From DASSYK01 sp036258315 (GTDB lineage Bacteria > Actinomycetota > Thermoleophilia > Solirubrobacterales > 70-9), in assembly GCA_036258315.1 (NCBI GenBank), contig DATADX010000049.1:1-16844 (forward strand): 16,844 nucleotides of DNA, in the 5' to 3' direction. Position 1 is the first letter of the stretch. The number at the start of each line of letters is the position of its first letter. Positions 6,847-13,936 of the stretch are shown in pieces. Below the pieces are notes generated by a model. It was not told the origin of the DNA and searched no databases. It was given only the letters and a program-made list of their open reading frames with translations. The position numbers were made by a program, and so were the translations under genes.

Positions 6847-7196
6847 TGGCCGCCCCGATCGCCGGGTTCGGTGGGTGACCCCGCAGGCGAAGCTGAGGAG
6901 TCGCCTTCTGATGTCCGTTTCGGCTTGCGGGCGAACATCCCGAGCATCCGGTCGGTGACGAGAAAGCCGCCGACGATGTTGATCGATCCGAACGCGATCG
7001 CGATCGTTGCGATCACGTTGTCGAGCACCTCGTCGGACAGGCCGATCACGATCAGGCCGCCGAGCACCACGATCCCGTGGATCGCGTTCGTCTGCGACAT
7101 CAGGGGGGTGTGCAGCGTGGTCGGCACCTTCGAGATCACCTCGAAGCCGACGAACGCCGCGAGCACGAAGATGATGATCTCCGTCGACAGGTCCAT
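6843..7196 (-). CDS. pntAB: NAD(P) transhydrogenase subunit alpha part 2 (membrane)
   Basis: Small membrane part of the alpha subunit, equivalent to the C-terminal four-helix segment of fused PntA and separate here as in Rhodospirillum rubrum. It contributes helices to the proton-conducting domain II. Typical features are the first helix IIIFVLAAFVGFEVISKVP, TLHTPLMSQTNAIHGIVVLG (the most conserved stretch) and IATIAIAFGSINIVGGFLVTDRML. The last 30 residues (KPKRTSEGDSSASPAGSPTE) are a polar, disordered-looking tail. 117 residues, slightly longer than usual because of that tail. The ATG shares one base with the pntAA stop (TGATG), and its own stop overlaps the pntB start. Confidence 0.95.
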   Translation of the reverse strand: MDLSTEIIIFVLAAFVGFEVISKVPTTLHTPLMSQTNAIHGIVVLGGLIVIGLSDEVLDNVIATIAIAFGSINIVGGFLVTDRMLGMFARKPKRTSEGDSSASPAGSPTEPGDRGGQ

Positions 7197-8317
7197 CAGC
7201 CCTCCTTGGCCTCCTTGGCGCGCTCGTTGACGATCTCGCCCTCGTTCGTGAGGCAGGCGCCGGCGACGATCTCGTCCTCGAAGTTCAGGTTCAGCTTCCC
7301 CTCCTCGACGATCAGCTCGAGCAGGTTGGCGAGGTTCTTCGCGTACAGCGCCGAGGCGTCGGCGGCCATCTCGCTCGGCAGGTTGACGGGGCCGATGATC
7401 TTGACGCCGTTGTCGGTGACGACGGTCTCCCCGGCCCTGGTCCCGGCGGCGTTGCCGCCGCTCTCGGCGGCGAGGTCGACGATCACCGAGCCGGGCTGCA
7501 TTCCCTTCACCGCCTCCTCGGTGATCAGCAAGGGCGCATCGCGCCCCGGGATCTGCGCGGTCGTGATGATCACGTCCTGCCGCCCCGCGGCCACCGCCAG
7601 CTCACCGCGGAGCTTCTCGTTCTCCTCGTCGGTCAGGGGTCGCGCGTAGCCCCCCTCGCCCTCCGCGTCCTTGACCGCCTCGACCTCGAGGAAGCGGCCG
7701 CCGAGCGACTCGACCTGCTCCTTGACGACCGAGCGGACGTCGAAGCCGGTGACGACGCCCCCGAGCCGCTTCGCCGTCGCGATCGCCTGCAGGCCGGCGA
7801 CGCCGGCGCCGAGCACGAGCACCTTGGCGGGCGCGATCGTGCCGGCGGCGGTGGTCATCATCGGGAACAGCTGCCCGGACTCGCGCGCGGCGATCAGGAC
7901 CGACATGTAGCCGCCCAGGTTCGCCTGCGAGGAGAGGGCGTCCATCGACTGAGCGCGCGTGATCCGCGGGATCGCCTCCATCGCGAAGCTCGTCACCCCA
8001 CCCTCAGCCAGCGACCTCGCGAGCGCGGCGTTGGTGAGCGGCTGCAGAAAGCCGATCAGGACCTGGCCCTGCTTCAACCGCCCCACCTCCTCGTCGGTGG
8101 GCGGGGCGACCTTGAGGACGACGTCCGCGTCCCAGGCCCCGCCGTCGACCTCGGCACCGGCCTCGCTGTACTCGGCGTCGGGGTGGGACGCGCCCTCGCC
8201 GGCGCCGGGTTCCACGGTCACGTCCAGCTCCTTCGCCTTGAGCTGCACAACCACATCCGGAGTCAGGGCGACGCGCCGCTCCCGCTCGGCCGTCTCTTTC
8301 GGAACGCCGATCCTCAT
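7196..8317 (-). CDS. pntAA: NAD(P) transhydrogenase subunit alpha part 1 (NAD-binding)
   Basis: Soluble domain I of the transhydrogenase, which binds NAD(H) on the cytoplasmic side and exchanges hydride with domain III of PntB. It starts MRIGVPKETAERERRVALTP, typical of the alanine dehydrogenase/PNT N-terminal domain. The RQD loop known from the R. rubrum enzyme is present as R118, Q123 and D126 within RITRAQSMD; the NAD site is LGAGVAGLQA (169-178) with D193 in GFDVRSV. A conserved IIGPVNLPSEMA follows near the C-terminus. 373 residues is normal for the split form. First gene of the pntAA-pntAB-pntB operon; ECH lies 27 bp upstream on the same strand. The operon should adjust NADPH supply. 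Confidence 0.97.
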   Translation of the reverse strand: MRIGVPKETAERERRVALTPDVVVQLKAKELDVTVEPGAGEGASHPDAEYSEAGAEVDGGAWDADVVLKVAPPTDEEVGRLKQGQVLIGFLQPLTNAALARSLAEGGVTSFAMEAIPRITRAQSMDALSSQANLGGYMSVLIAARESGQLFPMMTTAAGTIAPAKVLVLGAGVAGLQAIATAKRLGGVVTGFDVRSVVKEQVESLGGRFLEVEAVKDAEGEGGYARPLTDEENEKLRGELAVAAGRQDVIITTAQIPGRDAPLLITEEAVKGMQPGSVIVDLAAESGGNAAGTRAGETVVTDNGVKIIGPVNLPSEMAADASALYAKNLANLLELIVEEGKLNLNFEDEIVAGACLTNEGEIVNERAKEAKEG

Positions 8318-8333
8318 CAGGCTCAGGCGGGGC

Positions 8334-8339
8334 AGCCTA
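8334..8339 (-). promoter_or_regulatory. Possible -10 box before pntAA
   Basis: TAGGCT on the minus strand, 16 nt before the pntAA ATG and within the 27-bp gap after the upstream enoyl-CoA hydratase stop. It matches the hexamer seen before other genes, but no -35 is evident and the leader would be about 9 nt long without a Shine-Dalgarno sequence. Read-through from the upstream gene is also possible. Confidence 0.35.
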
Positions 8340-8344
8340 CGCGA

Positions 8345-9334
8345 TCATCGGTCGCTGACGGCGTCCGGCCGGGCGGCGTCGCGGCCCCGCTGCTCGTCCT
8401 CGGTGAGGTCGACCGCCGTTCCCTCCTGCCAGGCGCGAATCGTCTCCCGGTCCGCCCAGGTTGGTCCTCGCCTCTCCACCTCGTCGGCGTAGGCGGCCAT
8501 CGCCCGCTTCGAGGGCTCGGTGCCGGCCGCCGTCATGAACCACTTTCGCTCCACCGCGAGGCCCCGTGCCAGCTGGGAGGTCGCGCCGTCGTAGACGGCG
8601 CGCTTCAGCGAGCGGATCGACTGCGGCGAGCGCCGCGCCAGCCGCCGCCCCGTCTCGGTCGCCTCGTCCCGGAGCCGATCGGGAGCAACCACCCTGTGGA
8701 CGAGGCCGGCGTCGGCCGCCTCGCTCGGGGAAAGGGTCCGGCCCTCGAGCATCATCTCGAGTGCCCGCCCGATGCCGAGTGCCCGGGAGAGCCTCTGCGT
8801 CCCCCCGGCGCCGGGATTGAAGCCGACCGTCATCTCCGGGAGGCCGATCGGGATCGCGGCGTCGGCGATGTAGCGGACGTCGCAGGCGAGGGCCAGCTCG
8901 CAGCCGCCGCCCGTCGCGGGCCCGTTGATCGCGGCGATGAACACCTTGTCCATCCGGTTCATCCGCTGGAAAACGTCGTGGAGCCTGTAGAGCTCGAACA
9001 TGCCGCGCAGCGGAGAGCGCTCCGCGAGGGTGCGCAGGCCGGGGGTCCGGCGGATCGGCGCGGCGATGCGCAGCATCGCACCGGTCATCCATGGCGGGGC
9101 GGAGATCCCGACCCGCTCGATGCTGGCGAGGATCTCGCCGACGTCGTAGTGGCTGACGAACAGCTCGGGCGGTCGGCCGGTGAAGATCACCGAGCCGATC
9201 CGTCGGTCACGCCGGAGCGAGCGGGTGAGCCGGTCGAGCTCGCGGACCATCTCCGCGGTCATGAAGTTGTGCGGCGGGTGGTCGATCAGGACCGTCAGCA
9301 CCCGTCCGTCGCGCTCGGTGGCGAGCATCTCCAT
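8345..9334 (-). CDS. Enoyl-CoA hydratase/isomerase family protein
   Basis: Crotonase-fold protein, probably acting on an unsaturated acyl-CoA. The oxyanion-hole and acid/base region is intact: INGPATGGGCELALACD with E146, and IGLPEMTVGFNPGAGGTQRL with E167, the two glutamates used by true hydratases. At 329 residues it exceeds the usual 260 or so, owing to an insert of roughly 50 residues (about 72-125, rich in Arg and hydrophobic residues) before VFIAAINGP and a charged tail (about 300-329) ending in TEDEQRGRDAARPD. The N-terminal MLATERDGRVLTVLIDHPPH is a normal start of the fold, supporting ATG 9334. A TAGGCG hexamer 8 nt upstream may be its -10. Exact substrate unknown. Confidence 0.9.
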   Translation of the reverse strand: MEMLATERDGRVLTVLIDHPPHNFMTAEMVRELDRLTRSLRRDRRIGSVIFTGRPPELFVSHYDVGEILASIERVGISAPPWMTGAMLRIAAPIRRTPGLRTLAERSPLRGMFELYRLHDVFQRMNRMDKVFIAAINGPATGGGCELALACDVRYIADAAIPIGLPEMTVGFNPGAGGTQRLSRALGIGRALEMMLEGRTLSPSEAADAGLVHRVVAPDRLRDEATETGRRLARRSPQSIRSLKRAVYDGATSQLARGLAVERKWFMTAAGTEPSKRAMAAYADEVERRGPTWADRETIRAWQEGTAVDLTEDEQRGRDAARPDAVSDR

Positions 9335-9342
9335 CGTGACCG

Positions 9343-9348
9343 CGCCTA
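9343..9348 (-). promoter_or_regulatory. Possible -10 box of the enoyl-CoA hydratase gene
   Basis: TAGGCG on the minus strand ends 8 nt before the ATG at 9334, a weaker version of the TAGGGT/TAGGCT hexamers elsewhere in the window. No Shine-Dalgarno sequence is visible. Confidence 0.3.
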
Positions 9349-9376
9349 TGTCGCGGCGGCAGCCAAGCCGGTGGCG

Positions 9377-10459
9377 CTAGGACGCGACGCCGGCGCCGGT
9401 CATCGCAGACAGGCGCTCGATCGTGTTCAGGCGCTCCTCGGGGGTGCCCTGCACGGGCGAGACGATCAGGCGGTCCACGCCCTGCCCCTCGAACGCCTTG
9501 ACGCGCCTTGCGACCTCGTCCTCGCTGCCGATCATCGCGGTGGCGTCGACGAGCTCGTCGGGGATGGCCGCGAACGCCTCCTCGCGCTTGCCGTCGAGGT
9601 AGAGCGACTGGACCTCGTCGGCGACCTCGCCGAACCCGAACCGGTGGGTGAGGTCGACGTAGAAGTTGGTCTTCCTCGACCCCATCCCGCCGAGGTAGAG
9701 GAGCAGGCCCGTCTTGACGACGTTGCGAGCGGTGTCGAGGTCGCCGTCGATCGCCACCTGGACCGAGGGCGAGACGGCGAAATCCTCGCGAGAGCGGCCG
9801 CCCTTCGCGAGGCCGGCCTCGATGTGCTCACCCCAGGCCTCCTCCCACTTGTCGACCGAGAAGAAGATCGGGATCCAGCCGTCGCCGATCTCGGCGGCGA
9901 GCTCGACCGATTTCCGGCCGATCGCGCCGACGTAGATCGGGATGTGGCTGCGGAGCGGGTGGACGTTCAGCTTCAGGGCCTTGCCCTGGCCGGTAACGCC
10001 CTCGGCGTCGCCCTCCTTCAGGGGCAGCTTGAAGTGCTCGCCGTCGTACTCGAGCCGGCCCTCGCGGGCGACGATCTGCTTGACGATCTCGATGTACTCA
10101 CGCGTCCGCCCCCACGGCTTCGCGTAGGGCACGCCGTACCAGCCCTCGGACACCTGCGGCCCCGACGGCCCGAACCCGAACATGAACCGCCCGCCCGACA
10201 GGGAGTCGATCGTGACGCCCGCCATCGCGGCGGCGGCAGGCTGGCGCGCGGGCACCTGGAAGATCGCGGCGCCGAGCTGGATCGTCTCGGTCTTCGCCAC
10301 GAGATAGGCGAGCACGCTGACGGCGTCCGAGCCGTAAGACTCGGCCGCCCAGGCCGAGTCGAAGCCCGCCTTCTCCGCAGCCTGGACGATCTCGACCGCC
10401 TCGTCGCCCTGGGGGCCGATCCCCCAGTAGCCGAGGTTGAGTCCGAGCTTCAGAGCCAT
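9377..10459 (-). CDS. LLM class F420-dependent oxidoreductase (Rv3520c-like)
   Basis: Bacterial luciferase-like TIM-barrel protein of 360 residues, very similar in pattern to mycobacterial Rv3520c, a predicted coenzyme F420-dependent oxidoreductase. Landmarks are LKLGLNLGYWG at the start, AEKAGFDSAWAAESYGSDA, VPARQPAAAAMAGVTIDSLS, GFGPSGPQVSEGWYGVPYAK, RTREYIEIVKQIVAREG, KALKLNVHPLRSHIPIYVGA, LAAEIGDGWIPIFFS and LYLGGMGSRKTNFYVDL. The frame is open far upstream, but ATG 10459 fits the family start and has a -10 box 7 nt before it; longer versions would run into the divergent antitoxin promoter. Substrate unknown. Its presence implies the cell makes F420. Confidence 0.95.
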   Translation of the reverse strand: MALKLGLNLGYWGIGPQGDEAVEIVQAAEKAGFDSAWAAESYGSDAVSVLAYLVAKTETIQLGAAIFQVPARQPAAAAMAGVTIDSLSGGRFMFGFGPSGPQVSEGWYGVPYAKPWGRTREYIEIVKQIVAREGRLEYDGEHFKLPLKEGDAEGVTGQGKALKLNVHPLRSHIPIYVGAIGRKSVELAAEIGDGWIPIFFSVDKWEEAWGEHIEAGLAKGGRSREDFAVSPSVQVAIDGDLDTARNVVKTGLLLYLGGMGSRKTNFYVDLTHRFGFGEVADEVQSLYLDGKREEAFAAIPDELVDATAMIGSEDEVARRVKAFEGQGVDRLIVSPVQGTPEERLNTIERLSAMTGAGVAS

Positions 10460-10466
10460 CCGGGGG

Positions 10467-10472
10467 AGCCTA
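10467..10472 (-). promoter_or_regulatory. -10 box of the F420 oxidoreductase gene
   Basis: TAGGCT on the minus strand ends 7 nt before the ATG at 10459, placing the transcript start at or beside the start codon. No Shine-Dalgarno sequence is present. It lies back to back with the toxin-antitoxin promoter. Confidence 0.45.
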
Positions 10473-10504
10473 TTGCTCCGAAACGGGTGCCGCCCGCCCG
10501 CTAG

Positions 10505-10540
10505 CTTGCGCTTTGCTTGCGCTTGCGAATACCTTGCGCT
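10505..10540 (+). repeat. Four short direct repeats (operator candidate) at the TA promoter
   Basis: CTTGCGCT occurs at 10505-10512, 10516-10523 and 10533-10540, with a variant CTTGCGAA at 10522-10528. The starts form two pairs, 10505/10516 and 10522/10533, each 11 bp apart, about one helical turn. The array covers the -35 box and reaches the first base of the -10 box, as expected for a site where the antitoxin's helix-turn-helix represses its own operon. Confidence 0.6.
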
Positions 10541-10545
10541 AGGGT
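10517..10545 (+). promoter_or_regulatory. Promoter of the Xre-RES toxin-antitoxin operon
   Basis: TTGCGC (10517-10522) as -35, a 17-bp spacer and TAGGGT (10540-10545) as -10 make the best promoter in the window. Transcription would start near 10552, just before the antitoxin ATG at 10556. The -35 box is part of the repeat array. Confidence 0.6.
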
Positions 10546-10555
10546 TGTGAAAACG

Positions 10556-10897
10556 ATGACGCCGGCGACCCTGACACGGACCCTGCTCGACCCGATCGCG
10601 GAGACGCTCGGGCTGACCGAGACTGAGCTCGGCCGGTTGTTCGGCGTCAGGCGCCAGGCGATCGCCCAGTGGCGGGACCGCGGGCTCCCCTCGGCCCGAC
10701 AGGAGAAGGCCGCGACGGTCGCGGCGATCTGCGACCTGCTCCGGCACCAGCTGAAGCCCGAGCGGGTACCGGGGATCGCCCGCCGGGCCGCCAACGCCTA
10801 CGGCGGCCTGACGATGCTCGAGATGGTCGAGGCCGACCGGCAGGACGAGCTGTACGGCAAGATCGAGCGGTCGTTCGACTGGTCGGTCGGCCCCTGA
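10556..10897 (+). CDS. Xre-type antitoxin of an Xre-RES toxin-antitoxin pair
   Basis: DNA-binding antitoxin of 113 residues. The N-terminal half is a helix-turn-helix domain (LDPIAETLGLTETELGRLF then GVRRQAIAQWRDRGLP). The C-terminal part, ARRAANAYGGLTMLEMVEAD and SFDWSVGP, matches the toxin-binding end of antitoxins paired with RES toxins in actinobacteria (MbcA/Xre type). An in-frame GTG at 10547 and a TTG at 10517 lie upstream, but they overlap or precede the promoter, so ATG 10556 is chosen. The stop is followed after one base by the toxin GTG, so the two are cotranscribed. It should neutralise the toxin and repress the operon through the repeats upstream. Confidence 0.9.
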   Translation: MTPATLTRTLLDPIAETLGLTETELGRLFGVRRQAIAQWRDRGLPSARQEKAATVAAICDLLRHQLKPERVPGIARRAANAYGGLTMLEMVEADRQDELYGKIERSFDWSVGP

Positions 10898-10898
10898 C

Positions 10899-11438
10899 GT
10901 GCGGACGGTCGGGCGCGGCGGCGGCTACCTGCGCGTCGCCGATCCCTCCTGGAAGGACCCCCTCGACGGCCGCCACGCCGGCCGCCGCGGCGGCCGTTGG
11001 AACCCGCCCGAGTCGTTCCCGGTCGTCTACCTGTGCCGGACGGTCGAGGTCGCGCGCGCGATCGTCCGGGCCCGGCTGCGGTCCCAGCCATACGGGCCCG
11101 AGGACCTGCGGCCCGAGACGGCTCCGACGCTCGTCCGCGTCACGGTTCGCGAGGACCGCTACCTGAACGTCGTCACCGACGCGGGCTGCACCGCGGTCGG
11201 GCTGCCGCGCAGCTACCCGCGCGATGGCCGCGGGCGGATCGTTCCCCACCGGCGCTGCCAGCCGATCGGCGAGCGCGCGCACGAGCGGGGGCTCCCCGGC
11301 GTCGCCGCCCGGAGCGCGGCGATCCCGGCGTCACAGCGCGGCGAGGAGCTCGCGTTCTTCGGGCGCCTCGGCCTGAGGCGGGGCGCCGTGACCGGGTTCG
11401 AGGCCTGGTTCTGGGAGATGCCGGCGGCGGGCGCCTAG
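10899..11438 (+). CDS. RES-domain toxin (NAD+-targeting)
   Basis: RES family toxin of 179 residues. Characterised relatives act on NAD+: MbcT of Mycobacterium tuberculosis is an NAD+ phosphorylase, and ParT modifies phosphoribosyl pyrophosphate synthetase. The name-giving residues can be assigned as R33 in RRGGRWNPP, E50 in VVYLCRTVEVARA and S139 in VAARSAA, with Y44 nearby; all appear intact, so the toxin is probably active. GTG start, one base after the antitoxin stop. The domain starts directly with GGGYLRVADPSW. Placement in the RES family is confident; the exact reaction is inferred from relatives. Confidence 0.88.
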   Translation: MRTVGRGGGYLRVADPSWKDPLDGRHAGRRGGRWNPPESFPVVYLCRTVEVARAIVRARLRSQPYGPEDLRPETAPTLVRVTVREDRYLNVVTDAGCTAVGLPRSYPRDGRGRIVPHRRCQPIGERAHERGLPGVAARSAAIPASQRGEELAFFGRLGLRRGAVTGFEAWFWEMPAAGA

Positions 11439-11469
11439 GCGCGCGGCGATTCACATGCAGCGCCTCCGC

Positions 11470-11475
11470 TATCAA
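11470..11475 (+). promoter_or_regulatory. Possible -10 box before the P-type ATPase gene
   Basis: TATCAA ends 7 nt before the ATG at 11483 in the 44-bp gap after the toxin stop, suggesting a separate, possibly leaderless transcript for the ATPase operon. A TTCACA (11450-11455) resembles a -35 but its spacing (14 bp) is short. Tentative. Confidence 0.3.
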
Positions 11476-11482
11476 TGAGCAG

Positions 11483-13936
11483 ATGAGCCAGCCGAGGCAT
11501 CCGAAGGGCCTCTCCAGCAGGGAGGCGGAGGCGCGACTGCGCAAGCTCGGGCCCGTCGAGGACCGCACGAGCCGATCGGTCGCGAGCATCGTCGCGGGCA
11601 ACGTCTTAACGCTCTTCAACGCGATCATCGGCGCCTTCTTCATCGTCATCCTCTCCCTGCAGCTGTGGGCGGACGCGGCGTTCGGGTTCATCGCGATCCT
11701 GAACAGCTACATCGGGATCCGCCAGGAGCTGAAGGCGAAGGAGACGCTCGAGAGCCTTGCGCTGCTCGTCGCCCCGAGGGCGAAGACGATTCGCGACGGG
11801 GCGCCCGTCGAGGTCCGCGCTGAGGAGGTCGTCCCGGGGGACGTGGTCCGGCTCGAGCCGGGCGACCAACTCGTCGCCGACGGTGAGCTGGTCGAGAGCC
11901 GCGGCCTCACCCTCGACGAGTCGATGCTGACCGGGGAGGCCGAGGGGGTCCGCAAGCGGCGCGGCGAGCGTGTCCTGTCGGGCTCGTTCGTGCTCTCGGG
12001 CTCCGGCTACTACGAGGTCGACGCCGTCCGCGAGGACTCTCACGCCGAGCAGATCGCGGGCGAGGCGCGCACCTTCCGCCATCCCCCTTCGCCGCTCCAG
12101 CAGGAGGTGAACCAGGTGATCGTCGCCAGCACGTGGGTGATGGTGCCGCTGGCGATCGTCCTGATCTTCTCGCTCAGCGCCCGCAACGAGCCGTTCCAGG
12201 AGGCGGCTCAGACCGCGACCGCGGGCCTGATCACGCTGATCCCGGAGGGCCTGGTCCTGCTGATGAGCGTCACGCTCGCCGTCGCCGCGGTGCGGCTGGC
12301 GAAGCTCGACACGCTCGTGCAGCAGATGGCCGCGACCGAGTCGCTCGCCGCGGTCGACACGATCTGCGTCGACAAGACCGGCACCCTGACGACCGGGGAG
12401 CTCGAGTTGGTCGGCGTGGAGGTCGCCGACGAGTCCAACGCCGCGGGCACCCACCAGGCGCTGGCCCGCTTCGCCGCCAGCGCCGGCGAGCGCAACCGCA
12501 CGCTCGAGGCGATCGCGAGCCGGTACCCGGCGACGGCCGAGCGGGTCGGTGCCGAGGTCCCCTTCTCGTCGGACTGGAAGTGGAGCGGTCTCGAGCTCGG
12601 CCGCGGCGAGGCCTACGTGCTCGGCGCCCCGGACGTGCTCGCCGCCCGCGGCGCCCTCGAGTTGCCGGCTCCACTGCAGGCGAAGCTCGACCGGCACACC
12701 AGCGCCGGGCGGAGGGTCGTCGCGTTCGGCCGCGCGGGGGACCGGTTCCCTTCCGATCCCCAGTCCGAGCCACCGCCGCCGATCGCGCCGCTCGCCCTGA
12801 TCGTGCTCGAGGAGACGCTCCGCCCCGACGCCGCCGACACGATCGCGTTCATGCGCGAGCAGGAGGTCGACCTGAAGCTGATCTCCGGCGACGCGCGTCA
12901 GACGGTGACCGCGGTCGCGGCCGCCGTCGGGGTCCCGCGGGACGTCGGGGTGATCGAGGGCGACCAGCTGCCCGACGACCGCGGCGGGCTCGCCCAGGCC
13001 GCCGAGCGGAACACCGTCTTCTGCCGGATCCGCCCCGAGCAGAAGAAGGCGCTCGTCTCGGCGCTCGCCGATCGCGGCCGGTTCACGGCGATGATCGGCG
13101 ACGGTGTCAACGACGTCCCGGCCCTGAAGCAGGCCCGGCTCGCGGTCGGGATGGGCTCGGGCAGCCAGATCACGAAGGGGATCGCCGACATCGTCCTGCT
13201 CAAGGACCAGTTCTCGCGGCTCCCGCGCGCGATCGCCGAGGGCCGCCGGATCGCCCGCAACATCCACCGCCTCGGCCGCCTCTACGTGACGAAGACGGTC
13301 TACGCGGCGGTCCTGATCCTCGTCGCCGCAGTGCCGGGCTTCGCCTTCCCCTTCCTCCCCCGCCATCTCACGCTCGCGGCCTTCCTGACGATCGGGATCC
13401 CGTCGTTCGTGCTCGCGCTTGCCCCCAGCGACGGCCCGCTCTACCGCGGCAGGCTGCTGCAGGCCCTGGCGGCGTTCGCCGTCCCCGCCGGCCTCGCGAT
13501 CGCCGTCGGCTCACTGGCGAGCTTCTTCCTCGTCGACACGGTCTTCGGAGGGAACCTCGAGGAGGGCCGCACCGCTGCGACGACGACCCTCGTGATCCTC
13601 GGGCTCTGCTTCGTCCTCCTGCTCGAACGCGGGCCCGGCCGCGAGCACATCGCGATCCAAAGCTACATGCTCGCCCTCGTCGCCGCCCTCGGCGCCCTCT
13701 ACGCGCTGGCGCTCGCGGTCGAGCCGCTGCGCGACTTCTTCGAGCTCACGCGGCTCGACGGCTGGCAGCTCTTCCTGGCGCTGCTCTCGGCCGCCGGCGG
13801 CCTGGTCCTGGCGAGCGTGTTGTGGCGGCTGCCGGTCATCGAGCGCCTCGAGCAGCAGGTCGAGGAGTCCTCGCCGCCCGACGAGGAGGAGACTTCGGCC
13901 GGACGGATGCCCGCCACCACGGCGACACCACGATGA
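11483..13936 (+). CDS. CtpE-like cation-transporting P-type ATPase
   Basis: P-type ATPase of 817 residues resembling mycobacterial CtpE, which has been linked to Ca2+ uptake. The actuator domain has LTGEAEGV (TGE 150-152); phosphorylation site CVDKTGTL with D297; N-domain VLGAPDVL (379-386, Leu where many P2 ATPases have Lys); hinge MIGDGVNDVPALKQA (539-544 GDGVND). The ion-site helix M4 has PEGL (254-257). Helices are seen near 40-80 (two), 212-272 (two) and six after 600. No N-terminal metal-binding domain is present, which argues against a Cu/Zn type. The frame continues upstream to 10997 over the toxin gene; ATG 11483 fits the family start (GLSSREAEARLRKLG). Its stop overlaps the next start (ATGA). 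The transported ion is inferred, not shown. Confidence 0.93.
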   Translation: MSQPRHPKGLSSREAEARLRKLGPVEDRTSRSVASIVAGNVLTLFNAIIGAFFIVILSLQLWADAAFGFIAILNSYIGIRQELKAKETLESLALLVAPRAKTIRDGAPVEVRAEEVVPGDVVRLEPGDQLVADGELVESRGLTLDESMLTGEAEGVRKRRGERVLSGSFVLSGSGYYEVDAVREDSHAEQIAGEARTFRHPPSPLQQEVNQVIVASTWVMVPLAIVLIFSLSARNEPFQEAAQTATAGLITLIPEGLVLLMSVTLAVAAVRLAKLDTLVQQMAATESLAAVDTICVDKTGTLTTGELELVGVEVADESNAAGTHQALARFAASAGERNRTLEAIASRYPATAERVGAEVPFSSDWKWSGLELGRGEAYVLGAPDVLAARGALELPAPLQAKLDRHTSAGRRVVAFGRAGDRFPSDPQSEPPPPIAPLALIVLEETLRPDAADTIAFMREQEVDLKLISGDARQTVTAVAAAVGVPRDVGVIEGDQLPDDRGGLAQAAERNTVFCRIRPEQKKALVSALADRGRFTAMIGDGVNDVPALKQARLAVGMGSGSQITKGIADIVLLKDQFSRLPRAIAEGRRIARNIHRLGRLYVTKTVYAAVLILVAAVPGFAFPFLPRHLTLAAFLTIGIPSFVLALAPSDGPLYRGRLLQALAAFAVPAGLAIAVGSLASFFLVDTVFGGNLEEGRTAATTTLVILGLCFVLLLERGPGREHIAIQSYMLALVAALGALYALALAVEPLRDFFELTRLDGWQLFLALLSAAGGLVLASVLWRLPVIERLEQQVEESSPPDEEETSAGRMPATTATPR

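Noticed and set aside
5569..7230. Open frame of 553 codons antisense to pntB and pntAB
   Set aside because: Dominated by Asp, Arg, His and Val as expected for a shadow of the transhydrogenase genes.
10899..11438. Functional link between the NAD-consuming RES toxin and the nearby transhydrogenase
   Set aside because: The genes are several kilobases apart, on opposite strands and with other genes between; shared use of NAD is not evidence.
11606..13366. Open frame of 586 codons antisense to the P-type ATPase
   Set aside because: No family motifs and composition typical of the reverse frame of a high-GC gene; the sense strand has all P-ATPase motifs.
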